DNA of 64,000 bases from Bacteroidales bacterium (GTDB lineage Bacteria > Bacteroidota > Bacteroidia > Bacteroidales > UBA932): assembly GCA_017446775.1 (NCBI GenBank), contig JAFSQE010000022.1, positions 186,001-250,000 of the forward strand, read 5' to 3'. Of the stretch, positions 34,466 to 42,505 are shown piece after piece. The notes below the pieces were generated by a model that saw only the letters and a program-made list of their open reading frames with translations, was not told where the DNA came from and did no database searches. Made by a program: the position numbers and the translations under genes. Positions within the stretch are counted from its first letter, which is position 1, and every line of letters begins with the position of its first letter.

Positions 34466-35791
34466 ATGGCAGAAAACGTTCTGAAAGCGGGTGCGGCGTA
34501 CGAGGAGATAACCCCCTCTGACTCGCAGTTTCTCTACGGCTATCCGTACGTAGAGAGGATGAGCACCGGTGCGCACGACCCGCTTAACTCCACTGCTTTG
34601 TTCCTGGATAACGGAGAGCGGCAGGTGATGTTCATCGCCAACGACATCCTTTATCTGAACAAGGAGTCCGTGGCCAACATCCGCAGTGGCATAAATGCTG
34701 CCACCGGTGTGCCGCAGGAGGGTATAATGATATCCACCACCCACACCCATTCGGCTCCCGTGCCGTTCGACGTGATAATCAGCCGCAACGACAAGGTTGT
34801 GCCGCCGGTGGATAAACAATATATCCATTTTGTGGAGCAGCAGGCGGTTAAGGCTGGCATCAGGGCATTCGAGGCTGCCCGGCCCGCCGAACTGGGTTAT
34901 GTGATGGGCGATGCAACCGGCCTTGGCACCAACCGACACGATCCGGCAGGCCCCAGGGATATGCAGGTGCCCACTATGCTGGTGCGCGGCCTCGACGGCA
35001 GCTACATCGCTGCAATGATGGTGGTTTGTATGCACCCCACCGTGCTGCACGAAGATTCCAAGCTCTGCTCTTCCGATTTCCCGCACTATACCCGCGAACT
35101 GTTGCGCAAGGAACTACTGGGCGAAGGCTGCCCCGTGGCATACTTTACCGGCACCTCCGGCGACCAGAGCCCGCGGCATGTGACCCGCGGCAACAACTTT
35201 GCAGAGGCGCAGCGCCTGGGCGAGATTGTGGCAGCCTCGGTGATAGCGGAGGCGTCAAAAGGTGTGACATTCTCCCGCGACCCTGAGATTGCAGTAGCTG
35301 GAACCCTGCTGGAACTGCCCCACCGCGAATTCCCGTCGATGGAGTGGGCGCAGGCAAACCGCGACCGCGCAAAGGCCCACTTTGAGGCACTCAAGGCCGA
35401 CCCCACTGCAGACAAGCGCGAAACCCGCACCGCCGAGGTAGACTGGTTCGGCAGCGAAGAGGCGCTGCTGCTATCCACCCTGGCACATAACAACGAGTTG
35501 GGCGATGTGTATGCAAGCTGCCTGCCCGCAGAGATACAGGTCATCAAGGTCGGCGACTTTTCCTTTGCCGCCTGGCCGGGCGAGATATTCGTAGAGTTCG
35601 GCCTCTGGCTTAAGGAAGCCTGCAGGAATGTCTCTCTGATAGGCTACGCAAACGGCGATTTGCAGGGCTATGTGGTGACCCGCGAGGCAGTAGAAAAAAG
35701 ATATTACGAATCGGGCAACTCGTTCTTTGACGTAAGCGCGGGTTACACGATGCTTGAAGAGACCAAAAAACTGATTGCAAGCCTGCAGTAA
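34466..35791 (+). CDS. Neutral/alkaline ceramidase N-terminal-like hydrolase
   Basis: A 441-residue protein matching the neutral ceramidase N-terminal domain family (KAGAAYEEITP at the start, MISTTHTHSAP with zinc-ligand histidines near residue 93, GTSGDQSPR near 230). Many bacterial members are not ceramidases and occur in carbohydrate operons; hydrolysis of an amide or ester on a sugar is a reasonable guess. There is no signal peptide, so it acts in the cytoplasm, which argues against ceramide as substrate. It is coupled to the next gene by a TAATG overlap. Confidence 0.75.
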   Translation: MAENVLKAGAAYEEITPSDSQFLYGYPYVERMSTGAHDPLNSTALFLDNGERQVMFIANDILYLNKESVANIRSGINAATGVPQEGIMISTTHTHSAPVPFDVIISRNDKVVPPVDKQYIHFVEQQAVKAGIRAFEAARPAELGYVMGDATGLGTNRHDPAGPRDMQVPTMLVRGLDGSYIAAMMVVCMHPTVLHEDSKLCSSDFPHYTRELLRKELLGEGCPVAYFTGTSGDQSPRHVTRGNNFAEAQRLGEIVAASVIAEASKGVTFSRDPEIAVAGTLLELPHREFPSMEWAQANRDRAKAHFEALKADPTADKRETRTAEVDWFGSEEALLLSTLAHNNELGDVYASCLPAEIQVIKVGDFSFAAWPGEIFVEFGLWLKEACRNVSLIGYANGDLQGYVVTREAVEKRYYESGNSFFDVSAGYTMLEETKKLIASLQ

Positions 35792-37104
35792 TGAGCCGTT
35801 TTCTGGGCATAGATCTGGGGACCACATACTTCAAGGCGGGAGTCTACGACGCCGCCGGAAACCTTTGTGGCCTCGGCCGGGCCTCTGTGCCCAAGAATGC
35901 CGTCGGCGGGCGATGCGAACTAAAGGTGGAGGAGTTCTGGAAGTCCATCCGCCAGGCCGTTTCTGATGCGCTGGCCCAGGCTGGCATCCCAGCAGGAGCC
36001 ATAGACGGCATATCCTATTCGTCCCAGGCCAACAGTTTTCTGCTGCTGGACGGGGCAGGGGAGCCGCTCACCCCGCTGGTGCTCTGGCCCGACGGCCGTG
36101 CCGGGGGCGGTTGTGAGACGCTTGAAAAGTTGGCCGCAAGGCCAGACTTTCTTCAGAAAACCGGGCTCGGCATTGTCCCCAACGGGGAATTTATGCTGGC
36201 CAAGCTCGATTGGTTTAAAAAGATGCAGCCCCAGACCTGGAGTCGTACCGCATCGGTGATGACAATATCCGACTACCTTGTATATGCTCTAACAGGATAC
36301 AAGGCTGGCGACCAGAGCACCGCCGCCATGACTGCGCTGCTGGATGTCCGGCAGGGTTGCTGGTGGAACGAGGCGCTGGATATTTTTTGCCTTAAGTCGC
36401 AGATGCTCTCCGAACCGCTTCCTACCGGTATGTTGGTTGGCAAGGTTGCCAGCAGAGGGGCGGCCATGGCAGGCCTCAAGGTTGGTACACCGCTCTATCT
36501 TGGCTCTCTGGACCATTATGCAGTGGCCATAGGGGCGGGCATCACTTCTGGGAGCCGGATAAGTGAATCCACCGGCACCGTGCTGGCCTGTGTGGGTTAT
36601 AGGGAAGGCTATCATCCCCGCGCTGGTGTAATCACAGCCCGAGGTATGGATGCCGGCCACTATTTCCAGCTGGCGTTTGATGGTAACGGGGCCACCGCCG
36701 TGGAGTGGTATCAGAAGAATTACGCTCCGGAAATGACTATCGCCCAACTGGAAGAGGCAGCGAAAAAGATTCCGGCCGGCTGTGACGGCCTCGCGGCCCT
36801 GCCCCGGAGCGACAAGTATCCAGGTTTGGACGGCTTCAGAAATGTCCGTCCGGAACATACGCCGGGCCATTTTATGCGCGCCATCTTTGAATCTACGGCT
36901 TCGACTCTGTTAGAATTGGTGGACAGGCTCGATCCGGAAAAGAAGGTTACCGAAATGGTCCCATCCGGCGGCGGAGCCCGCAACCCGCTCTGGCTGCAGA
37001 TCAAGGCCGATATGCTGGGCCGGCGCTATCTCCCTCAACCCACCGGAGAACTCGCCACCAAAGGCGCTGCACTAATTTGTAAAAATCAAAACGACAAGAT
37101 ATGA
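35791..37104 (+). CDS. FGGY-family carbohydrate kinase
   Basis: A 437-residue xylulokinase/glycerol-kinase-type enzyme. LGIDLGTTYFKAGVYD is the ATP-binding phosphate 1 loop, WPDGRA and SDYLVYALTG are typical of the N-terminal domain, and SGGGARNPLW the C-terminal adenosine motif. It phosphorylates a sugar or polyol in the cytoplasm; which one cannot be read out. It is shorter than xylulokinase (about 490), mainly between the domains. Its end overlaps the SIS gene by four bases (ATGA). Together with the NagA/NagB-like genes it suggests that the substrate enters the cell unphosphorylated. Confidence 0.85.
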   Translation: MSRFLGIDLGTTYFKAGVYDAAGNLCGLGRASVPKNAVGGRCELKVEEFWKSIRQAVSDALAQAGIPAGAIDGISYSSQANSFLLLDGAGEPLTPLVLWPDGRAGGGCETLEKLAARPDFLQKTGLGIVPNGEFMLAKLDWFKKMQPQTWSRTASVMTISDYLVYALTGYKAGDQSTAAMTALLDVRQGCWWNEALDIFCLKSQMLSEPLPTGMLVGKVASRGAAMAGLKVGTPLYLGSLDHYAVAIGAGITSGSRISESTGTVLACVGYREGYHPRAGVITARGMDAGHYFQLAFDGNGATAVEWYQKNYAPEMTIAQLEEAAKKIPAGCDGLAALPRSDKYPGLDGFRNVRPEHTPGHFMRAIFESTASTLLELVDRLDPEKKVTEMVPSGGGARNPLWLQIKADMLGRRYLPQPTGELATKGAALICKNQNDKI

Positions 37105-37703
37105 AAATGACAAAAGAAGATGTGATTGCAAGGGCTAAGGAGTCCATCGCGATAGAGGCCAAAGCGATAGCCGATATTGCCGGCTATCTCGACGAAGACA
37201 GCTTCTACGAGGCCGTAAAGGCGCTTGCGACTGCCCCGCGCATAACCACCTGCGCCAGCGGCAGCTCCGGCATCGCCGCCAAGAAATTTGCCCATTCGCT
37301 CTGCTGTATAGAGCGCGGCGCGCAGTTCCTCTCTCCCGCAGAGGCTGTGCACGGCGGTATGGGCTGTATGAAAAAGGGTGACGTGGTGGTGATGGTCTCC
37401 CGCGGCGGCAAGACCGCCGAGTTGCTGCCCATCATCGATGTCTGCAACAAGAAGGGCGTGACCCTTATCGGCATCACAGAAAACCTGAACTCCATCCTGG
37501 CGCAGAAGTCACAGATTGTGGTTCCTATGAAGATAGAGCGCGAAAGCGACTGCCTTAACGTTATGGCCACTACCAGTTATGTGGTTACAATTGCTATCTT
37601 TGACGCGATGTTGAATGCCCTTATGGCGATGACAGATTACACCCTGGAACAGTTCGCCCTTATCCATCCGGGCGGTGCTGTCGGTGACAGATTAAATAAA
37701 TAG
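37101..37703 (+). CDS. SIS-domain sugar phosphate isomerase
   Basis: A 200-residue single SIS domain close to KdsD/GutQ-type arabinose-5-phosphate isomerases but without their CBS domains. CASGSSGIAAKKFAHSL and MVSRGGKTAELL form the two phosphate/sugar loops; IHPGGAVGDRL near the C-terminus is the KdsD-like signature. It should interconvert an aldose and ketose phosphate. The neighbours are the FGGY kinase and the TIM-like protein, 2 bases downstream. No kdsB or kdsA genes are nearby, so a catabolic rather than LPS role is more likely. Confidence 0.8.
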   Translation: MKMTKEDVIARAKESIAIEAKAIADIAGYLDEDSFYEAVKALATAPRITTCASGSSGIAAKKFAHSLCCIERGAQFLSPAEAVHGGMGCMKKGDVVVMVSRGGKTAELLPIIDVCNKKGVTLIGITENLNSILAQKSQIVVPMKIERESDCLNVMATTSYVVTIAIFDAMLNALMAMTDYTLEQFALIHPGGAVGDRLNK

Positions 37704-37705
37704 CT

Positions 37706-38410
37706 ATGTATAAAGGATTTTCAATCAAGCCACCGTTCTTTGAGATAGGGCCCAAGGCCTATATGTACGGCGAGCGGCTGCTTCGCCTGGCCAAGGCGGC
37801 AGATGCAGCATCAGAGAAATATGACGTGCGGATACTCTTCACCCCGCAACCCAGCGACATATATATGCTGGCTCACGAAACCAGGAACCTGATTATTGTG
37901 GCACAGCACATTGACCCGATTCCGGTTGGCCGTGGACAGGGTTCCATTCTGGCAGAGGCTGTCAAGGCCGCCGGAGCCCACGCCGTTATGCTCAACCACG
38001 CCGAGAAGCCGGTAACTTTGGCCGATCTGGCAGCCAGCGTAAAGCGTGCCGACGAAGTCGGCCTGGTATCCATCATCTGTGCCGATTCCCTGAAAGAAGC
38101 CGAGGCGGTTGCGCTGCTTAATCCGAACATCATCGTGGCAGAACCGTCCGAGCTTATCGGTACCGGAGTAACCAGCGACGAGGAATATGTCCGTGCAACC
38201 ACTGCGGCCATCAAGAAGGTCAACCCCGAGATACAGGTGCTCCAGGCCGCCGGCATCAAATGCGGTCAGGATGTCTATAACGTAATCCGCGCCGGAGCCG
38301 ACGCTACAGGTACCACCAGCGGCGTGATGCGGGCAGAAGACCCCGAGGCTGCCATGGAAGAGATGATTGCCGCCGTGCGCCGTGCCTGGGACGAGACACA
38401 CAGCAAGTAA
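37706..38410 (+). CDS. Triose-phosphate-isomerase-like protein of the archaeal type
   Basis: A 234-residue TIM homolog of the short archaeal form. NHAEKPV (His electrophile), VAEPSELIGTG (catalytic Glu) and the C-terminal TGTTSGVMRAEDP phosphate loop are all present; Lys8 in SIKPPF may be the substrate Lys. Housekeeping bacterial TpiA is about 250 residues and has a different N-terminus, so this is probably a dedicated catabolic enzyme. Similar TIM-like isomerases act on tetrulose phosphates in erythritol-type pathways, which is one possible model here. It is the last gene of the 31573-38410 operon by spacing. Confidence 0.8.
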   Translation: MYKGFSIKPPFFEIGPKAYMYGERLLRLAKAADAASEKYDVRILFTPQPSDIYMLAHETRNLIIVAQHIDPIPVGRGQGSILAEAVKAAGAHAVMLNHAEKPVTLADLAASVKRADEVGLVSIICADSLKEAEAVALLNPNIIVAEPSELIGTGVTSDEEYVRATTAAIKKVNPEIQVLQAAGIKCGQDVYNVIRAGADATGTTSGVMRAEDPEAAMEEMIAAVRRAWDETHSK

Positions 38411-38455
38411 ATAACCACAATAATAGTATTAACCAATCATTTAAAATCAACCAAA

Positions 38456-38956
38456 ATGAAAATTTACAAAGGTAAAGTAACAGTCCAGTCCAAAGACCAC
38501 ATGCCTGATTTCCACAATGTGACCGAGCAGGTCAAGAAGATTGTTGCCGAAAGCGGCATCAAGGACGGTATCTGCGTACTTTATTCCCATCACACCACTT
38601 GCTCTGTAATGATCCAGGAGTGCTCTCACGACGTTACCTATTTCAACCGTGAGTTCCTGCAGCAGGATCTTATCAACATTATGGAGAAACTCGTTCCCAC
38701 CTGCCGTTACGAGGGTCAGTACCTGCATCCGGGTCCCAAGCATATCGAGTTCGCACTTGCACATCCCGGTGAGGTAGAGCGCGGCAGCCTGAACACCGAC
38801 GCACATCTTCGCAGCAGCTTCTTTGGCCGCAGCGAGACCCTTATGATAGACGAAGGCAAGCTCTCCCTCGGAGACTTCGGTTTCGTTTACTTCATCGACT
38901 GGGACCAGGTCCGCGAACGCGAACGCGTCCTCGAAGTCAAGATAATCGGCGAGTAA
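38456..38956 (+). CDS. YjbQ/UPF0047 family protein
   Basis: A 166-residue YjbQ-type protein. SHHTTCSV near residue 45 and the NTDAHLRSS...GRS stretch are the conserved core; members form trimers and are reported to have weak thiamine-phosphate synthase activity. It is separated from the upstream TIM-like gene by 45 AT-rich bases and followed by a strong terminator, so it may be a single unit or the end of the catabolic operon. The nearby thiamine-related genes are suggestive but do not prove a thiamine role. Confidence 0.85.
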   Translation: MKIYKGKVTVQSKDHMPDFHNVTEQVKKIVAESGIKDGICVLYSHHTTCSVMIQECSHDVTYFNREFLQQDLINIMEKLVPTCRYEGQYLHPGPKHIEFALAHPGEVERGSLNTDAHLRSSFFGRSETLMIDEGKLSLGDFGFVYFIDWDQVRERERVLEVKIIGE

Positions 38957-38981
38957 GCGACAAGGGGATTTACCCGACATT

Positions 38982-39017
38982 AAAAGGGGGGAGACAACGT
39001 ATGTCTTCCCTCTTTTG
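38982..39017 (+). terminator. Rho-independent terminator after yjbQ
   Basis: A stem of about 10 bp (GGGGGGAGAC at 38986-38995 with GTCTTCCCTC at 39003-39012, two G-U pairs) is extended by four A-T pairs and ends in TTTT. Confidence 0.85.
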
Positions 39018-39030
39018 TTAAATTAATTGC

Positions 39031-39038
39031 TATCTTCG
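39031..39038 (+). promoter_or_regulatory. -7-like box before pnuC
   Basis: TATCTTCG has one mismatch to TAnnTTTG and lies 20 bases before the ATG at 39059, directly after the terminator. No TTTG at the proper -33 distance. Confidence 0.4.
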
Positions 39039-39058
39039 CACAATATTCCGTTAACGAT

Positions 39059-39685
39059 ATGACACTGGAGGTTTTTCTCGCTTATTTCGAATGGTTTGCG
39101 GCGGCTGTGGCCCTGGCGTATGTTATTTTCCAGATTTTCCAGAAGCCGCTGATGTGGTACCTGGCAATTGTCGCGGCACTCTGCTATCTGCTGGTGTATG
39201 TCCACAACGGCCTCTATGCGATGGCAGGGGTCCAGGGCTATCTGATTGGGGCCGGCATCTACGGCCTGATAGACTGGACGCAGAGCAAAAAACGCGAGAA
39301 GGGTACCGAGAACGAGGGCAAAATCATGATCCGCCCGTTCGAGTGGAAGGTGGGGCTTGTGTCGGTGGCCCTTGCGGCGGGAGCCTTTTTCCTGCTCCAC
39401 TACCTGCTGGCAAAAGTGGCAGGTCCCGAGATCTCCGTCTGGAGGCCTTGGGTGGATGCCCTGCTGGCAACCAACACCATACTGGCGACCTTCTACACCG
39501 GCCGCCGCTATATCATATCGTGGGTGATGTGGTTTGTGTTTGATATAATCGCCGCAGTATTGTATTTCAAACTTGGGATGGTTCCCACCGGAATACTCTT
39601 CTCTGTATATGTAATAACAGCCGTAATCGGCTTTTTCAACTGGAAAAACAACGGGGTCTGGGAAGAAGACCACAGTGTGATATGA
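39059..39685 (+). CDS. pnuC: PnuC-family vitamin/nucleoside transporter
   Basis: A 208-residue membrane protein with about seven hydrophobic segments. The WVMWFVFDIIAAVLYFK and SVYVITAVIGFFNW stretches are typical of PnuC, which takes up nicotinamide riboside by facilitated diffusion; close relatives (PnuT) carry thiamine and are often next to a thiamine pyrophosphokinase in Bacteroidetes. Here no THI box precedes the gene and the neighbour is a BadF-type kinase, with which it overlaps by four bases. Substrate undecided between nicotinamide riboside and thiamine. Confidence 0.85.
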   Translation: MTLEVFLAYFEWFAAAVALAYVIFQIFQKPLMWYLAIVAALCYLLVYVHNGLYAMAGVQGYLIGAGIYGLIDWTQSKKREKGTENEGKIMIRPFEWKVGLVSVALAAGAFFLLHYLLAKVAGPEISVWRPWVDALLATNTILATFYTGRRYIISWVMWFVFDIIAAVLYFKLGMVPTGILFSVYVITAVIGFFNWKNNGVWEEDHSVI

Positions 39686-40515
39686 TTCAACTTATTGCTG
39701 ATAGTGGCGCCACCAAAACCGAGTGGCGCGTTTTGGCGGACGGCAGTGTCAGGGAGGTCGCCACGGTTGGCGTGAGCCCGTTGTACATCAAGCCGGCCCA
39801 AATCAAGAAGATACTCCGTAAAGAGGTTTTGCCCGTGGCAGGTGCCGATGTGGATAAGATTCACTTCTACGGCGCCGGAGTGGTGGGCGACATGAAAGAT
39901 ATCCTTGCAGAGTGCCTTGCGGATAGCTTTCCGAAGGCAGAGGTTACGGTAGAGAGCGATATGCTGGCGGCTTGCCGCGCCCTGTTTGGTGACAGCAGCG
40001 GCATTGCCTGCATCCTGGGTACCGGAAGCAACTGCTGCAGCTGGGACGGCAGTCAGATGACCGCTACCGCAAAGAGCGGCGGATTCATACTGGGCGATGA
40101 GGGGAGCGGGGCCTATATGGGCAAGCGGCTGCTTTCAGATTACATCAAGGGATTTGTTCCGGCAGCATTGGCCAAAGAGTTTGACAAGCGATATCATCTC
40201 TCTTATGCCGACATTGTGGGCAAGGTTTACCGGGAGGAGGCACCCAGCCGCTTTCTGGCGAGCTTCTCGCCCTTTATATCGGAACATCGCAACCACCAGT
40301 ATATAAAAGTCCTTATCCGCGAGAGCCTTGAGGAGTTTATGGTGCGCAATGTGTTGCGCTACGACCCCCGCCGCAACAAGGTGGGCTTTGTGGGCGGCAT
40401 AGCAGAGTGCTACCGCGATGTGATAGAACAAATATTCAGGACTGCCGGATACAAACTCGGTCCGATTTACGCAAAGCCCATAGACGGTCTTGTAAAATAT
40501 CACGCAGAACGATAA
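39682..40515 (+). CDS. BadF/BadG-type ATPase, N-acetylglucosamine kinase-like
   Basis: A 277-residue kinase of the ASKHA fold. LIADSGATKTEWRV is the phosphate 1 loop, ILGTGSNCC the phosphate 2 loop, GFILGDEGSGAYMG the conserved middle motif and VGFVGGIAE the adenosine motif. Such Bacteroidetes proteins are related to N-acetylglucosamine and N-acetylmuramic acid kinases. With the MurQ-like gene starting at the next base it would suit recycling of cell-wall amino sugars. Its ATG overlaps the pnuC stop. Confidence 0.8.
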   Translation: MIQLIADSGATKTEWRVLADGSVREVATVGVSPLYIKPAQIKKILRKEVLPVAGADVDKIHFYGAGVVGDMKDILAECLADSFPKAEVTVESDMLAACRALFGDSSGIACILGTGSNCCSWDGSQMTATAKSGGFILGDEGSGAYMGKRLLSDYIKGFVPAALAKEFDKRYHLSYADIVGKVYREEAPSRFLASFSPFISEHRNHQYIKVLIRESLEEFMVRNVLRYDPRRNKVGFVGGIAECYRDVIEQIFRTAGYKLGPIYAKPIDGLVKYHAER

Positions 40516-41178
40516 ATGGACCTTTTGCAAACGATATACTCCAACAATAAGCTTGTGCTGGAGGCGGTGGAGCGGGTGGAGCCCGTTCTGAGGCGCCTGG
40601 CTGGCAAGACTGCAGAAAAACTCCGCGCAGGCGGCAGGATAATCTGCATTGGCGGCGCGAGCTCCGTGCCGCAGGCATATCGTTGTCAGGATATCTTTTT
40701 TGCATTGGATGCGCAAGCCGATATGTCGGCCTTTCAGCAAAAGGTTGCCTTTGGCAGGAACGATGTGTTCCTGGCGGTGGAGTGCGATGCAGACGATGCC
40801 ATGGCTGCACAGATGCGCGCCTGGAGGCGTTGGGGGATGTTTACCGCCTGCCTCTCTTGCCGCAGCGCATCAAGCCTGGCTACGGCATCGGAGATTGCCG
40901 TGATACTGTCTTTTGAAACGGTGTCAGAGAACCGCCCGCTAAAAGAGAGATGCGCCCTGCAGGTTGCTCTGGATGCACTGCTGACCCTCTCTTTTGCAGA
41001 ATACGGAGCCGCTCTGGGTGGCGGCGCAAAGCAGAGCAGTGGCGATGACGCCCTGGAAAAGGCCGCCGCTTCGCTTATCAGGGAGATTCCGGCGCTTGAC
41101 CGCGAGGGCGCGATAGAGTTGATAAAAAGATACGGCTCGGTAAAAAAGGCCGTCAAAGCATATAACGCTGATGTATAA
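40516..41178 (+). CDS. Reduced MurQ-like SIS protein
   Basis: A 220-residue protein that looks like a shortened N-acetylmuramic acid 6-phosphate etherase. The N-terminal helix pair, GGRIICIGGAS loop and the C-terminal UBA-like tail (LIKRYGSVKKAVKAY) follow MurQ, but it is some 80 residues shorter and the catalytic region with the conserved Glu (the ECPP stretch of MurQ) is not visible; ASSVPQAYRCQD stands there instead. It may be a regulatory or substrate-altered member. It starts right after the BadF kinase and overlaps recR by 8 bases. Confidence 0.6.
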   Translation: MDLLQTIYSNNKLVLEAVERVEPVLRRLAGKTAEKLRAGGRIICIGGASSVPQAYRCQDIFFALDAQADMSAFQQKVAFGRNDVFLAVECDADDAMAAQMRAWRRWGMFTACLSCRSASSLATASEIAVILSFETVSENRPLKERCALQVALDALLTLSFAEYGAALGGGAKQSSGDDALEKAAASLIREIPALDREGAIELIKRYGSVKKAVKAYNADV

Positions 41179-41785
41179 ACAGAATTATAGATCCAAACTT
41201 CTCGAAGATGCCGTAGAGCAGATAGCCTCGCTCCCCGGGGTGGGGCGCAAGAGTGCGCTGCGATACGCGCTGCACCTGCTAAAAGAACCTGCAGCCAATG
41301 TAGAGAAGTTTACCTCTGCCATAAGCCAGATGCGCTCTGGAGTGCGTTATTGCCCGGAGTGCAATATGATAAGCGACAACGGACTGTGCCCGATCTGCAG
41401 CGACAGCTCGCGCGACCGCAGTCTGGTGTGTGTGGTGGAGAGTCTGCGCGACGTGCTCAGCATAGAGAACACCGGCCAGTATCACGGCCTCTACCATGTG
41501 CTGGGCGGGATAATCTCCCCTATGGATGGTATAGGTCCCGACGACCTGCCCATCAAAGCGCTGGTGGAGAGGGTGGCGAGGGGCGAAATAACCGAAATAA
41601 TCCTGGCGCTGGATACCAACATGGAGGGGGAGACCACCTCGCTGTATATCTACCGTCAGCTGGCGGCCAGCGGCGTAAAGGTGTCGGCCATAGCCCGGGG
41701 TGTGGCGTTTGGCGACGACCTCGAATACACAGACGAATTCACCCTTGGCAAAGCGATTGTCAACCGGCAGCTATTCAGTATCTAA
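41171..41785 (+). CDS. recR: Recombination protein RecR
   Basis: A 204-residue RecR of normal size. The helix-hairpin-helix (ASLPGVGRKSALRYAL), the four-cysteine zinc motif (CPECNMISDNGLCPIC, residues about 59-74) and the Toprim domain (VVESLRDV, ALDTNMEGETT) are complete. RecR acts with RecO and RecF in recombinational repair and loading of RecA. It overlaps the MurQ-like gene and is followed directly by mntP. Confidence 0.97.
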   Translation: MYKQNYRSKLLEDAVEQIASLPGVGRKSALRYALHLLKEPAANVEKFTSAISQMRSGVRYCPECNMISDNGLCPICSDSSRDRSLVCVVESLRDVLSIENTGQYHGLYHVLGGIISPMDGIGPDDLPIKALVERVARGEITEIILALDTNMEGETTSLYIYRQLAASGVKVSAIARGVAFGDDLEYTDEFTLGKAIVNRQLFSI

Positions 41786-42355
41786 ATGTCTTACCTTGAG
41801 ATTTTTTTGCTGGCCCTTGGGCTCTGTGCCGATACCCTGGCGGTCACGATGGCCTTCGGCGCTGCCGGCGGCCGGGTCAGTCTTGGCGGCCATCTTAGGA
41901 TTGACCTTACGCTGGGTTTTATCCAGGCCGCTTTTACCGTAGCCGGGTGGGCGCTGGGTGCCGCTTTTCTGAATCTGATAGAATCGGTGGACCACTGGGT
42001 CGCCTTTGGCCTGCTGCTGTTTATCGGCGTCAAGATGATCATAGAGTCGGTGCGTCCCGCATCGGAACAGGAAAAGGCAGATCTGACGCATTTCTGGCCG
42101 CTGGTGGTGGCAGGCATCGCCACCAGTATCGATGCCCTGGCGGTGGGGATATCGCTGGCGATGATATCGCTTCCTGGCGTCAAGCTTAGCGTTACCTTCT
42201 CTGCAATCTTCGCCGTAACGGCGATAGTGGCGGCGATAGGCCTTCTCGGAGGGCGTGCATTCGAAAAGGTGCTGGGACGCAAGGCGGGTGTTGCAGCCGG
42301 TATAATCCTCATAGTCATAGGTATCAAGATTTTGCTGGAACATATTGTTTTTTAG
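41786..42355 (+). CDS. mntP: Manganese efflux pump MntP
   Basis: A 189-residue membrane protein with six hydrophobic segments and the MntP hallmarks: CADTLAVTMAFG in the first segment and SIDALAVGIS in the fourth, whose Asp residues are needed for Mn export in Escherichia coli. It begins at the base after the recR stop. No yybP-ykoY type riboswitch could be seen, so manganese control is not evident here. Confidence 0.93.
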   Translation: MSYLEIFLLALGLCADTLAVTMAFGAAGGRVSLGGHLRIDLTLGFIQAAFTVAGWALGAAFLNLIESVDHWVAFGLLLFIGVKMIIESVRPASEQEKADLTHFWPLVVAGIATSIDALAVGISLAMISLPGVKLSVTFSAIFAVTAIVAAIGLLGGRAFEKVLGRKAGVAAGIILIVIGIKILLEHIVF

Positions 42356-42365
42356 AAAAAAAACT

Positions 42366-42373
42366 TACCTTTG
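42366..42373 (+). promoter_or_regulatory. -7 promoter box for corA
   Basis: TACCTTTG fits TAnnTTTG; an ATTG lies 18 bases upstream as a weak -33. A 10-base palindrome (TTTTGCAAAA, 42382-42391) sits just after it, at the expected transcription start, and could be an operator. The leader to the ATG at 42506 would be about 125 bases, with no structure I recognise. Confidence 0.5.
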
Positions 42374-42505
42374 CGCTGCAATTTTGCAAAAATCAGATGA
42401 TTTCGGTATTGAACATAAAATTCGTGAAAACGTCGCCCCGAGAACGGTTGCTGATATCTGTTGGTTAATCACCCCAGTTATCAACCCCGTTATGCTTGGA
42501 GAGTT

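Noticed and set aside
33527-35086. A 519-codon open frame antisense to the NagB-like and ceramidase-like genes
   Set aside because: It spans two well-supported genes and has His/Val-rich composition typical of antisense frames.
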